NCBI RefSeq assembly: GCF_003515945.1
Contig: NZ_QWLM01000006.1
Coordinates: 62,001 to 126,000 of the forward strand
Direction: 5' to 3'
Length of the DNA stretch: 64,000 bases
Origin: Dermacoccus abyssi
GTDB lineage: Bacteria; Actinomycetota; Actinomycetes; Actinomycetales; Dermatophilaceae
Shown: positions 17,639 through 25,570 of the stretch, piece by piece
Position numbering within the stretch: position 1 is the stretch's first letter
How the letters are laid out: each line of letters opens with the position of its first letter
The notes under the pieces: generated by a model
The model's database searches: none
What the model was told of the DNA's origin: nothing
What the model saw: only the letters and a program-made list of their open reading frames with translations
Program-made: the position numbers and the translations under genes

Positions 17639-19756
17639 ATGGATATCTGGCCGGGCAAGCCCTACCCCCTCGGTGCCACGTTCGACGGCACCGGCGTCAA
17701 CTTCGCGATCTTCTCCGAGGTCGCGGAGAAAATGTACCTCTGCCTCATCGACGAAGATCTCAATGAGCAGCGCATCGAACTGTCGGAGGTCGACGGCCAC
17801 GTCTGGCACGCCTACCTGCCCGGCGTTCAGCCCGGTCAGCGTTACGGCTACCGCGTCGAGGGCCCCTACTCCCCCGAGGACGGCCAGCGTTGCAACGTCA
17901 ACAAGCTGCTGCTCGATCCCTACGCCAAGGCCATCGACGGCCAGATCGACGGCGACGAGTCGCTGTTCAGCTACTACTTCCTCTCACCGGAGAAGCGCAA
18001 CGACGAGGACTCGCTCGGCCACACGATGTTGAGCGTCGTCATCAACCCGTACTTCGACTGGGGTCACGACCACCCGCCGCAGCACGAGTACCACGAGAGC
18101 GTCATCTACGAAGCCCACGTCAAGGGCCTGACGATGACGCACCCGGACGTGCCCGAGGAGATTCGTGGCACGTACGCCGCCATCGGTCACCCCGCGATCG
18201 TGGGCCATCTCGTCGACCTCGGCATCACGGCCATCGAGCTCATGCCCGTGCACCAGTTCGTGCAGGACACGACGCTGCAGGAGAAGGGCCTGACGAACTA
18301 CTGGGGCTACAACACGATCGGCTTCCTCGCGCCGCACAACTCCTACTCGGCGTCGGGGTCACGCGGCCAGCAGGTCACCGAGTTCAAGGCGATGGTCAAG
18401 GCCCTGCACGAGGCCGGCATCGAGGTCATCCTCGACGTCGTGTACAACCACACCGCCGAGGGCAACGAGAACGGCCCGACGCTCGGCTTCCGCGGTCTCG
18501 ACAACGAGGCGTACTACCGCCTCGTCGACGACAACAAGGCGCACTACTTCGACACCACCGGCACGGGTAACTCGCTGCTCATGCGCAGCCCGCACGTACT
18601 GCAGCTCATCATGGACTCGCTGCGCTACTGGGTGAACGAGATGCACGTCGACGGCTTCCGCTTCGACCTCGCCGCCACCCTTGCGCGTCAGTTCCACGAG
18701 GTCGACCGTCTGAGCGCGTTCTTCGACATCATCCAGCAGGACCCGGTGATCAGCCAGGTCAAGCTCATCGCCGAGCCGTGGGACGTCGGTGACGGCGGCT
18801 ACCAGGTCGGCAACTTCCCGCCCCTGTGGACGGAGTGGAACGGCAAGTACCGCGACACCGTGCGCGACTACTGGCGCGGTGAACCGGGTTCACTCGGCGA
18901 GTTCGCGTCGCGCCTGACGGGTTCAAGCGACCTGTACGCCCACTCGGGTCGCCGCCCGATCGCGTCGATCAACTTCGTCACGGCGCACGACGGCTTCACC
19001 ATGCGCGACCTCGTGTCGTACAACGAGAAGCACAACGACGCCAACGGTGAGGACAACAACGACGGCGAGAGCCACAACCGGTCCTGGAACTGCGGCGTCG
19101 AAGGCGAGACAGACGACGAAGGCGTGCTCGCGCTGCGCGAGCGTCAGATCCGCAACCACCTCACGACGCTGTTGCTCTCGCAGGGTGTGCCGATGGTGCT
19201 GCACGGCGACGAGCTCGGTCGGACCCAGAACGGCAACAACAACACGTACTGCCAGGACAACGAGATCTCCTGGATCGACTGGGATCTCGACGAGCGCGCT
19301 CACTCGTTGCTCGAGTTCACCAAGCAGCTCATCGCACTGCGTCGTACGCACCCGGCGTTCCAGCGCCGCCGGTTCTTCGCCGGCGAGGCGCAGCACGGCG
19401 GGCGCAGCGAATGGGGCGACATCGTGTGGTTCCGCGCGAGCGGCGAGGAAATGCAGGACGAGGATTGGACCTCCGGTGCCGGCACCCTCATGGTCTACCT
19501 CAACGGCGACGCCATCCACACGAACGACGCCAAGGGTCAGCCGGTCGTCGACGACCACTTCCTCATGTTCTTCAACCCCGGACACGAGGAAGCGGAGTTC
19601 ACCATTCCCGACGTCGTGCGCGAGGCGGACTGGAGCTTCGCCATCACGAGTTCGCAGGACGACGAACAGGAGAACAGCGAGTGGAACGAGGGCGAGCAGG
19701 TGAAGCTGCCGGCGCGCACCGTCGCCGTGCTGCAGGCACCGCGCGAAGCCGAGTGA
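17639..19756 (+). CDS. glgX: Glycogen debranching enzyme GlgX (isoamylase-type, GH13)
   Basis: The 705-residue protein starts with a CBM48-like domain (GKPYPLGATFDGTGVNFAIFS) followed by the GH13 catalytic barrel: DVVYNHTAEG, DGFRFDLAATL with the nucleophile Asp, IAEPWD with the acid/base Glu, and FVTAHDGFT. GlgX hydrolyses alpha-1,6 branches of limit dextrins from glycogen in the cytosol. Length and motif spacing match GlgX/TreX rather than GlgB. It is a single transcription unit ended by a hairpin; no other glycogen gene is adjacent. Confidence 0.94.
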   Translation: MDIWPGKPYPLGATFDGTGVNFAIFSEVAEKMYLCLIDEDLNEQRIELSEVDGHVWHAYLPGVQPGQRYGYRVEGPYSPEDGQRCNVNKLLLDPYAKAIDGQIDGDESLFSYYFLSPEKRNDEDSLGHTMLSVVINPYFDWGHDHPPQHEYHESVIYEAHVKGLTMTHPDVPEEIRGTYAAIGHPAIVGHLVDLGITAIELMPVHQFVQDTTLQEKGLTNYWGYNTIGFLAPHNSYSASGSRGQQVTEFKAMVKALHEAGIEVILDVVYNHTAEGNENGPTLGFRGLDNEAYYRLVDDNKAHYFDTTGTGNSLLMRSPHVLQLIMDSLRYWVNEMHVDGFRFDLAATLARQFHEVDRLSAFFDIIQQDPVISQVKLIAEPWDVGDGGYQVGNFPPLWTEWNGKYRDTVRDYWRGEPGSLGEFASRLTGSSDLYAHSGRRPIASINFVTAHDGFTMRDLVSYNEKHNDANGEDNNDGESHNRSWNCGVEGETDDEGVLALRERQIRNHLTTLLLSQGVPMVLHGDELGRTQNGNNNTYCQDNEISWIDWDLDERAHSLLEFTKQLIALRRTHPAFQRRRFFAGEAQHGGRSEWGDIVWFRASGEEMQDEDWTSGAGTLMVYLNGDAIHTNDAKGQPVVDDHFLMFFNPGHEEAEFTIPDVVREADWSFAITSSQDDEQENSEWNEGEQVKLPARTVAVLQAPREAE

Positions 19757-19780
19757 GCGTTCGCTCCTTGAGCTGAACGC

Positions 19781-19826
19781 GACGAAGGCCGTCACCGTCC
19801 ACTTCGGACGGCGACGGCCTTTGTCG
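19781..19826. terminator. Bidirectional hairpin between glgX and ppk2
   Basis: GACGAAGGCCGTC pairs with GACGGCCTTTGTC-type sequence and encloses a second short stem (ACCGTCC/GGACGG). It lies between the convergent glgX and ppk2 genes. Confidence 0.75.
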
Positions 19827-19852
19827 TTTCGGCGCTGACCGGTGTCCCACCC

Positions 19853-20980
19853 TCACAGCTGCGCGAGCGCGGCCTTCTGCTCCTCGACGTCGAACGTCGC
19901 TTCGGGCCACGTGAGGTCGAGCGAGCGCAGGTGCTCGAGGAGCAACTGCTGCACGGCCAGGCGCGCGTACCACTTGTTGTTCGCCGGAACGACGAACCAG
20001 GGCGCGATGTCCGTCGACGTGCGCTCGAGCACTGCCTGGTAGGCATCCTGGTACTCGGGCCAGTAGGCGCGTTCCTTGAGGTCGCCCGGGTTGAACTTGT
20101 AGAACTTCTCCGGGTTGTCGAGTCGCTCGGCCAGCCGCGCCTTCTGCTCGTCGGCATCGATGTGGAGCATCACCTTGATGATCGTCGTGTTCTTGGCGAC
20201 GGTCGACTCCTCAAAGGCGTTGATCTGTCCGTAGCGGCGCATCCAGACCGGGCGCGAGACCAGGTCGTGGACACGCACGATGAGCACGTCCTCGTACTGG
20301 CTGCGGTCGAAGACGCCGATGTAGCCAGGCTTCGGCAGAGCGTTGCGGATGCGCCAGAGGAACGGGTGAGCCTGCTCCTCCTTCGTCGGTGCCTTGAACG
20401 ACGTGAGCTCAACGCCCTGCGGGTCGATGCTGCCGATGACGTGGCGCATGATGCCGCCCTTGCCCGAGGTGTCCATGCCCTGAACGACGAGGAGGACGCT
20501 CCGACCGTCGGGGTGACGCTCACTGGCGTAGAGACGCTCTTGCAGGTCGGCGAGTTCCTCGCCGGTCTTGCGCATGAGCTTCTCGGCCTTCTTCTGGTCG
20601 CCGTCGAACGCGGGGGTGCTGCTCGCGTCGAGGTCGGCCAGGGAGAAGCCGGGCGTCACCTTGAGCGCCGAGGTGAAGTCGCTCAGCTGCGCCTTGTGCT
20701 TCTTCTTCGACTTGTCCTTGCCGACCTTCTTCGCGGCCTTGACTGCCTCGTCCTTCTTGGCCTTCTTCGCGGCTTCGGTGGCGGGCTTCGACGAGGCCTT
20801 CTTGGCGCTGCCCTTCTTCTTGGCAGGAGCCTTTTCGGCCTTCGCCTTGGCCTTCGCGGCCTTCTCCGATGCCTGCTCGGCGACCTTCTTCTTGTCGCTC
20901 GAGGTCAGTTCGTCGTCACGCTTCTTCGACTTCGTGTCGGCGTCGGCGTTGGCGGACGCCTTGTCCTTGTTCTTGCCCAT
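19853..20980 (-). CDS. PPK2-family polyphosphate kinase with a Lys/Ala-rich N-terminal tail
   Basis: The C-terminal 270 residues form a PPK2 domain: Walker A GMDTSGKGG, Walker B-like DRSQYEDV, the lid region with multiple Arg, and ERAYWPEYQDAY near the end. PPK2 enzymes phosphorylate nucleotides from polyphosphate (or the reverse). The first 100 or so residues are unusual: almost only Lys, Ala, Ser, Glu and Asp, with repeated AKKAKK/KAKAKAEK-type units resembling histone H1 or HupB tails. ATG 20980 (MGKNKDKAS) is preferred; three ATG codons lie just upstream and no clear ribosome site separates them. Confidence 0.88.
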   Translation of the reverse strand: MGKNKDKASANADADTKSKKRDDELTSSDKKKVAEQASEKAAKAKAKAEKAPAKKKGSAKKASSKPATEAAKKAKKDEAVKAAKKVGKDKSKKKHKAQLSDFTSALKVTPGFSLADLDASSTPAFDGDQKKAEKLMRKTGEELADLQERLYASERHPDGRSVLLVVQGMDTSGKGGIMRHVIGSIDPQGVELTSFKAPTKEEQAHPFLWRIRNALPKPGYIGVFDRSQYEDVLIVRVHDLVSRPVWMRRYGQINAFEESTVAKNTTIIKVMLHIDADEQKARLAERLDNPEKFYKFNPGDLKERAYWPEYQDAYQAVLERTSTDIAPWFVVPANNKWYARLAVQQLLLEHLRSLDLTWPEATFDVEEQKAALAQL

Positions 20981-21120
20981 GCTTGTCATCATCACAGAAC
21001 GCGACGTGTCGCGCTACGGTTTGGCGCTCAACCGGCGTCATCTTCGTGCGGTGATTCGCCGACTCTCGATCGCGCGCAGAAGGCCTCGGCGTCCGTTGAG
21101 GTGGGCAGAGCCCCGGCTCG

Positions 21121-22293
21121 TCAGGCGAGGTAGTCGCGAACGACCGTCTCCCAGCGCTCCGGGTCGGTGTTCCACTCGCGCACGTGTCGCGCGACCTCCC
21201 AACGTTCCCAGCGCACGAGATCCGGGCGCGCCGCAGCGACAGCCGCGCTCGGCCCGTACGGCACGAACTCGTCGTTGACGGAGTGGATGACGAGCATCGG
21301 CTTGACGAGTTCGTCGGCGCGCTCGACCCAGTTCGTCAGCTTGATGTCGACGGCTTCGCTCACCCCGATGGTGTGCCGGCTCGTGCGGCTTCCGAGGAGG
21401 AACCCGGACAGGGTTGCGAGGCTCGGGTGCACCCGGTTGGCGCGCGCGTGGTGGAGCATGACATCGGCCCAGTCGAGCACCGGACCGTCGAGCACGACCT
21501 TGTGCACGAACGGCGCAAACTCGGAGCGCGCGAGGAACTGCATGGTGATGGCACCACCCATGGACCACCCGAGCAGATCGACGCTCGTGGCGCCGTGCGC
21601 GAGGGCGTACTGAACGGCGGTCTCGACGTCCTTCCACTCGGTGAGTCCGAGGCCGTAGCGCCCGTCGAGGCTCGGCGGCCCCTCGAAGTCGTTGCGGTAG
21701 CTCGTGACAACGCAGGTGATACCGAGGTCGTGAAGCACCGGTACGGCACGCAGGGTTTCGCCGCGACGCGCGCCACGCCCGTGGACGAGAACGGCCCAGC
21801 GTTGACCGTCCCCGGCGTGTGTCACCCATGCGGGCGCGGGCCCGTACTCCGTTTCGAGGACGACGTCCTCGGTCTCGATGCCGTAGGCGTCCTGGGGTGA
21901 CCCGTCGACGTACCAGCCACTCCACCGGGCGCGCCCGGGTGCGAGGTCGCCGCGGGTGACCGAGTCGACGCGACGGATGATGTCGCCGTGCTCGGTCTCG
22001 CCGAGCACCTCGCCGATTCGGGCGTGACCGCGTTCGTTGTCCCAGAAGAGCCCATAGCGGCCCGGGGCGCGGGACTCGACGGTCGAGGCGAAGACCGCGG
22101 AGGTGACACGTCCGTCGCGTCCGTGTCTGACGGTGAGCACCGTTGCGTCATCCGGACGTTCGCGCTCCGGCGTGACGAGTTTGCGCGCGAAGAACGCGGC
22201 AACGGCCACGGACGCGAGCGAGGTCGTGGCAGCGAGGGAGCCACCGACGATCGCGCCGATGGCCAGGGAACGGCGAGCAGATGGACGTTGCAC
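21121..22293 (-). CDS. Membrane-anchored alpha/beta hydrolase
   Basis: The 390-residue protein begins with Arg-rich MQRPSARR followed by a hydrophobic stretch (LAIGAIVGGSLAATTSLASVAVAAFFA), so it is probably anchored or exported. The hydrolase fold appears from about residue 160: AVLVHGRGA, the nucleophile elbow GWSMGG, and the late Asp/His segment MLVIHSVNDEFVPY with a C-terminal His (ARHVREW). It resembles actinobacterial cell-surface alpha/beta hydrolases of unknown substrate. It is divergent from the ATP-dependent ligase gene. Confidence 0.82.
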   Translation of the reverse strand: MQRPSARRSLAIGAIVGGSLAATTSLASVAVAAFFARKLVTPERERPDDATVLTVRHGRDGRVTSAVFASTVESRAPGRYGLFWDNERGHARIGEVLGETEHGDIIRRVDSVTRGDLAPGRARWSGWYVDGSPQDAYGIETEDVVLETEYGPAPAWVTHAGDGQRWAVLVHGRGARRGETLRAVPVLHDLGITCVVTSYRNDFEGPPSLDGRYGLGLTEWKDVETAVQYALAHGATSVDLLGWSMGGAITMQFLARSEFAPFVHKVVLDGPVLDWADVMLHHARANRVHPSLATLSGFLLGSRTSRHTIGVSEAVDIKLTNWVERADELVKPMLVIHSVNDEFVPYGPSAAVAAARPDLVRWERWEVARHVREWNTDPERWETVVRDYLA

Positions 22294-22330
22294 GTTCCCA
22301 TCCTTTCACCGGCGCGCGAGAATGGTCGGC

Positions 22331-23383
22331 ATGGATCTGCCTCTCGACCTCCCCGTCGCGCCGATGCTGGCCAAGGCGGCGACGCGCGTGCCCACCGACG
22401 CCGGCTACACGTACGAGCCCAAGTGGGACGGATTCCGTTGCATCGTGGCGCGGGACGGCGACGAGGTCGAGTTGCAGTCACGCGGCACGAAGTCGCTCAC
22501 GCGCTACTTCCCCGAGGTGGTGGAGCACCTGCTCGGGGTTCTGCCGGAGCGGATCGTTCTCGACGCGGAGATCGTCGTGACGAGCGGCGAGCCGGGCGCG
22601 CAGCGCCTCAACTGGGACGCGCTCGGTCAGCGGATTCACCCTGCGGCCTCGCGCATCGAGAAGCTGTCCACCGAGACGCCCGCGCAGGTGATCGCTTTCG
22701 ACCTGCTCGCACTGGGCGACGAGGATCTCACTGCCCTGCCCTACACCGAGCGCCGCGCACGGCTCGAGGCGGTGTTCGCCGACTTGCCGGACTCGGATTC
22801 GCTGTTCCTCACCCGCACGACCGACGACCCTGCCGAGGCGCAGCGTTGGTTCGAGGAGTTCGAGGGCGCCGGACTCGACGGCGTCGTGGCGAAGGCCGAC
22901 GACGGTGCGTACGAGCAGAACAAGCGCACGATGATCAAGGTGAAGCACAAGCGCACTGCGGAGGCGGTGCTCGTGGGCTACCGCGTGCACAAGAGCGGGT
23001 CCGGCGTGGGGTCGCTGTTGCTCGGCCTCTACGCGGACGACGGCAAGCTCTACAACGTCGGAGGCATCAGCGCCTTCACCGCCAAGCGGCGCGAAGAACT
23101 CGTCGAGGAGTTGGAGCCGCTCGTCGTGCGCGACGAGGAGGGTGACGCGGTGACGGGTGAGACGGACCGTTCACGCTTCAGCGCGTCGAAGGACGTGTCG
23201 TTCGTCACGATACGTCCGGAACGCGTCGTCGAGGTGGCGTTCGATCAGTTGGAGGGCCACCGCTTCCGTCACGCCGTGTCGTTCCTGCGCTGGCGCCCGG
23301 ACCGTGAGCCGGAGTCGTGCACGATGGAGCAGGTCGACCGCGCACCCGCGTATGACCTGGGACGGGTGCTGCGCTCGTCCTGA
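22331..23383 (+). CDS. ATP-dependent DNA ligase (LigC-like)
   Basis: The 350-residue protein contains the nucleotidyltransferase motif EPKWDGFR with the adenylated Lys at residue 31, LDAEIVV (motif III), GLDGVVAK (motif IV), and MIKVKHKRTAEAVLVG (motif V). A C-terminal OB fold follows. It lacks the polymerase and nuclease domains of full LigD, so it matches LigC-type ligases, which act in repair or backup end joining beside the replicative NAD ligase. It converges with an HTH gene and a stand-alone LigD polymerase gene, suggesting a functional repair set. ATG 22331 is used; 22322 is possible. Confidence 0.88.
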   Translation: MDLPLDLPVAPMLAKAATRVPTDAGYTYEPKWDGFRCIVARDGDEVELQSRGTKSLTRYFPEVVEHLLGVLPERIVLDAEIVVTSGEPGAQRLNWDALGQRIHPAASRIEKLSTETPAQVIAFDLLALGDEDLTALPYTERRARLEAVFADLPDSDSLFLTRTTDDPAEAQRWFEEFEGAGLDGVVAKADDGAYEQNKRTMIKVKHKRTAEAVLVGYRVHKSGSGVGSLLLGLYADDGKLYNVGGISAFTAKRREELVEELEPLVVRDEEGDAVTGETDRSRFSASKDVSFVTIRPERVVEVAFDQLEGHRFRHAVSFLRWRPDREPESCTMEQVDRAPAYDLGRVLRSS

Positions 23384-23395
23384 CAGGCGACGCCG

Positions 23396-23716
23396 TCAGG
23401 CGCTGATGGCGACATCCTCGTCGACGAGGGGCGCCGGCGCCTTCTTGCCGAAGCGCTGCTGCGCGGCCTGCTTGCTGATGCCGAGGCTGGAGCCGATCTG
23501 CGACCAGGAGTCGCCCTTGGCGCGACGCTCGGCGACGACCCACTTGATGGTGTCGCTCATGAGGTTGTTGAGCATCGCGAGGCCCTCGAGCTCGTCCTTG
23601 GTGAACAGGTGCGTCTGCACCCGGAAGCCCTCCATGATGCGGGCGGCGGCCTCTTCGACGGACTTCTCGGAGATGCCGCGAAGCTCCTGCGGCAACGGCT
23701 TGCTGATCTTCGGCAT
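23396..23716 (-). CDS. Small helix-turn-helix protein
   Basis: The 106-residue protein has a C-terminal HTH segment (SWSQIGSSLGISKQAAQQRFGK) of the sigma-region-4-like type common in actinobacteria, preceded by a helical region (DELEGLAMLNNLMSDTIKWVVAERRAKG). It probably binds DNA. Its target is unknown. It lies between the ligase gene and the LigD-type polymerase gene, so regulation of that set is possible but unproven. Confidence 0.75.
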   Translation of the reverse strand: MPKISKPLPQELRGISEKSVEEAAARIMEGFRVQTHLFTKDELEGLAMLNNLMSDTIKWVVAERRAKGDSWSQIGSSLGISKQAAQQRFGKKAPAPLVDEDVAISA

Positions 23717-23819
23717 CCGATGATGGTAGGAGCCCCGTCACGTAGATGTCAATTTGGCTTGACATGACGATCGGCTGATTCGCGCAGCTGGGCGGTGCCC
23801 GACGGGCCGCGCAACCGCG

Positions 23820-23885
23820 TTGGGCAGAGTTCCCTGCGGCTGGGCCGAGGCGGTCACTACTCAACCGCAGAAAACCCTGCCCAAC
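23820..23885. repeat. Dispersed imperfect inverted repeat, copy B
   Basis: The element begins TTGGGCAGAGTTCCCTGCGG and ends ACCCTGCCCAAC; its ends form a long imperfect inverted repeat of about 23 nt per arm. It has the same length and overall sequence as copy A at 10595-10660 and is also intergenic (between the HTH gene and the LigD-type gene). Confidence 0.5.
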
Positions 23886-23900
23886 AGTCGTGGCGCCGCA

Positions 23901-24953
23901 TCAGGCGTCGGTGGTGGGCGCCTTCTTCGCGCGGCTCGGCTGGACGCGCGGGGGCTCGCCGGGCATCTTCGGGTAGTCGGGCGGGAAGGGCATCTCGGGC
24001 AGGCCGCGCTCGACGTCGGCGTCCCACAGCGCAATGGCGGCGGCCACGTCCCCGACGTGATCGTTCATCGACGCGCCGTCGGCCGGCTCCCAGGCGTCAC
24101 CACGGTCGGCAACGATGCCCGGGACGGTTCGGACGGTGAAGTCGCTCGGCTTCACGTCTCGCAGCTCAGACCAGGCCACCGGCATCGACACCGGTGCTCC
24201 CGTGAGCGGCCGCGGCGAGTAGGCCGCGGCGATCGTCCGATCGCGGTTGGCCTGGTTGAAGTCGACGAAGACCTTCTCGCCGCGCAGCTCCTTCCACCAT
24301 TCCGTCGTCACGAGATCGGGTAGGCGCCGCTCCAACTCGCGCGCGATGCCGATGACGCCATGGCGCACGTCGAGGAACTCGTGCGTCGGCGCGATGCGCG
24401 CGTACACGTGCACGCCCCGGTTACCGGACGTCTTGACGAAGGGGGTGAACCCTAGCGACTCCATGAGCTCCTTGAGTGCGAACGCCGCCTCGACGGCATC
24501 CGTGAAATCACGGCCCGGCTGGGGGTCGAGGTCGATGCGCAACTCGTCCGGGTTGTCGTTGTTGTCCGCCTTCACCGGCCACGGGTGGAACGTCACCGTG
24601 TTCATCTGCGCGCACCATGCGAGCATCGCCGGTTCGTCGAGCACGAGTTGCTCGTGGGCCCGCACGCTGGGGTAGGTGCACATCACCGAGCGCGCGTACG
24701 CAGGCGCACCCTTCGGCGGGTTCTTCGAGAAGAAGGGCTTCTCCCCCAGGCCCTTCGGGTAGCGCTCCAACGCGATGGGCCGGTCACCGCTCCATCGCAG
24801 GAACGGCTCCGCGACGGCGAGCAGGTACTCGACGACGTCGAGCTTGCTCACCCCGTCGTCGGGATAGACGAGGCGATCGGGACTCGAGACCTTGACCTTG
24901 CGGACCTCGTCGTCCGGTCCGGGAATCTCGAGGACGACGGCTGCAGCGCTCAT
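23901..24953 (-). CDS. LigD-type DNA polymerase/primase domain protein (stand-alone PolDom)
   Basis: The 350-residue protein matches the LigD polymerase domain (archaeo-eukaryotic primase fold): RLVYPDDGVSKLDVVEYL at the N-terminus, LERYPKG, FFSKNPP, the catalytic RIDLDPQP (D-x-D), VKTSGNRGVHVY, and VDFNQANRDRTIAAAYSPRP. Such enzymes fill gaps with ribonucleotides or deoxynucleotides during end joining. It is separate from the ligase, as with the mycobacterial stand-alone PolDom proteins. ATG 24953 (MSAAAVV) is used because the conserved core begins shortly after. Confidence 0.9.
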   Translation of the reverse strand: MSAAAVVLEIPGPDDEVRKVKVSSPDRLVYPDDGVSKLDVVEYLLAVAEPFLRWSGDRPIALERYPKGLGEKPFFSKNPPKGAPAYARSVMCTYPSVRAHEQLVLDEPAMLAWCAQMNTVTFHPWPVKADNNDNPDELRIDLDPQPGRDFTDAVEAAFALKELMESLGFTPFVKTSGNRGVHVYARIAPTHEFLDVRHGVIGIARELERRLPDLVTTEWWKELRGEKVFVDFNQANRDRTIAAAYSPRPLTGAPVSMPVAWSELRDVKPSDFTVRTVPGIVADRGDAWEPADGASMNDHVGDVAAAIALWDADVERGLPEMPFPPDYPKMPGEPPRVQPSRAKKAPTTDA

Positions 24954-25078
24954 GTTCGCCACCCTAAGCCGATGGTGAGCGGGCGCCGCGTCACCGATGC
25001 CGCGTTTCCCAGGCAACATCGGGAAGGTCTGGGCAGCGCCCGACGTTGGACTTTGCACCCCACCCGCGAAGGAGCGAC

Positions 25079-25501
25079 ATGAGCGACCTGCCCCGCACCA
25101 TGAACGACACCACCGACGAGCAGTGGCGCGAGAAGCTGACGCCCGAGGAGTACGCCGTCCTGCGCCAGGGAGGCACCGAGCGTCCGTTCGTGGGCGAGTA
25201 CACCGACACCGAGACGGCGGGCACGTATCGCTGCCGTGCCTGTGGCGCAACGCTGTTCACCAGCAAGGAGAAGTTCCACAGCCACTGCGGATGGCCGTCC
25301 TTCTACGCGCCCGAGGATGCCGAGAACGTCACGCTCCTCGAGGACCGCAGCATGGGGATGGTGCGTACCGAAGTGCGGTGCGCGAACTGCGACAGCCACC
25401 TCGGCCACGTCTTCCGCGGCGAGGGCTACCCGACGCCGACCGACGAGCGCTTCTGCATCAACTCGATCAGCATGACGCTGGAGCCCGCCGACGAGAACTG
25501 A
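25079..25501 (+). CDS. msrB: Peptide-methionine (R)-S-oxide reductase MsrB
   Basis: The 140-residue protein has both zinc-binding CxxC pairs (CRAC and CANC), the HSHCGWPSF segment, GHVF, and the catalytic Cys in RFCINS. It reduces methionine-R-sulfoxide in oxidised proteins using thioredoxin. An AAGGAG site at 25069-25074 sets the ATG at 25079. It is a single gene followed by a strong terminator. Confidence 0.96.
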   Translation: MSDLPRTMNDTTDEQWREKLTPEEYAVLRQGGTERPFVGEYTDTETAGTYRCRACGATLFTSKEKFHSHCGWPSFYAPEDAENVTLLEDRSMGMVRTEVRCANCDSHLGHVFRGEGYPTPTDERFCINSISMTLEPADEN

Positions 25502-25514
25502 ACAACCACGACAC

Positions 25515-25551
25515 ATCGGGCCCCTCCACGTGCACAGTGGAGGGGCCCGAT
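25515..25551. terminator. Bidirectional terminator between msrB and the acyl-CoA synthetase gene
   Basis: A perfect 15-bp inverted repeat (ATCGGGCCCCTCCAC and its complement, arms 25515-25529 and 25537-25551) with a 7-nt loop lies between two convergent genes. Confidence 0.9.
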
Positions 25552-25570
25552 CTGTGTGGGCGAGCATGGT

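Noticed and set aside
24990-25045. Short TTTCCC/GGGAA repeats before msrB as a third copy of the dispersed element
   Set aside because: Only fragments match, and length and end symmetry are absent.
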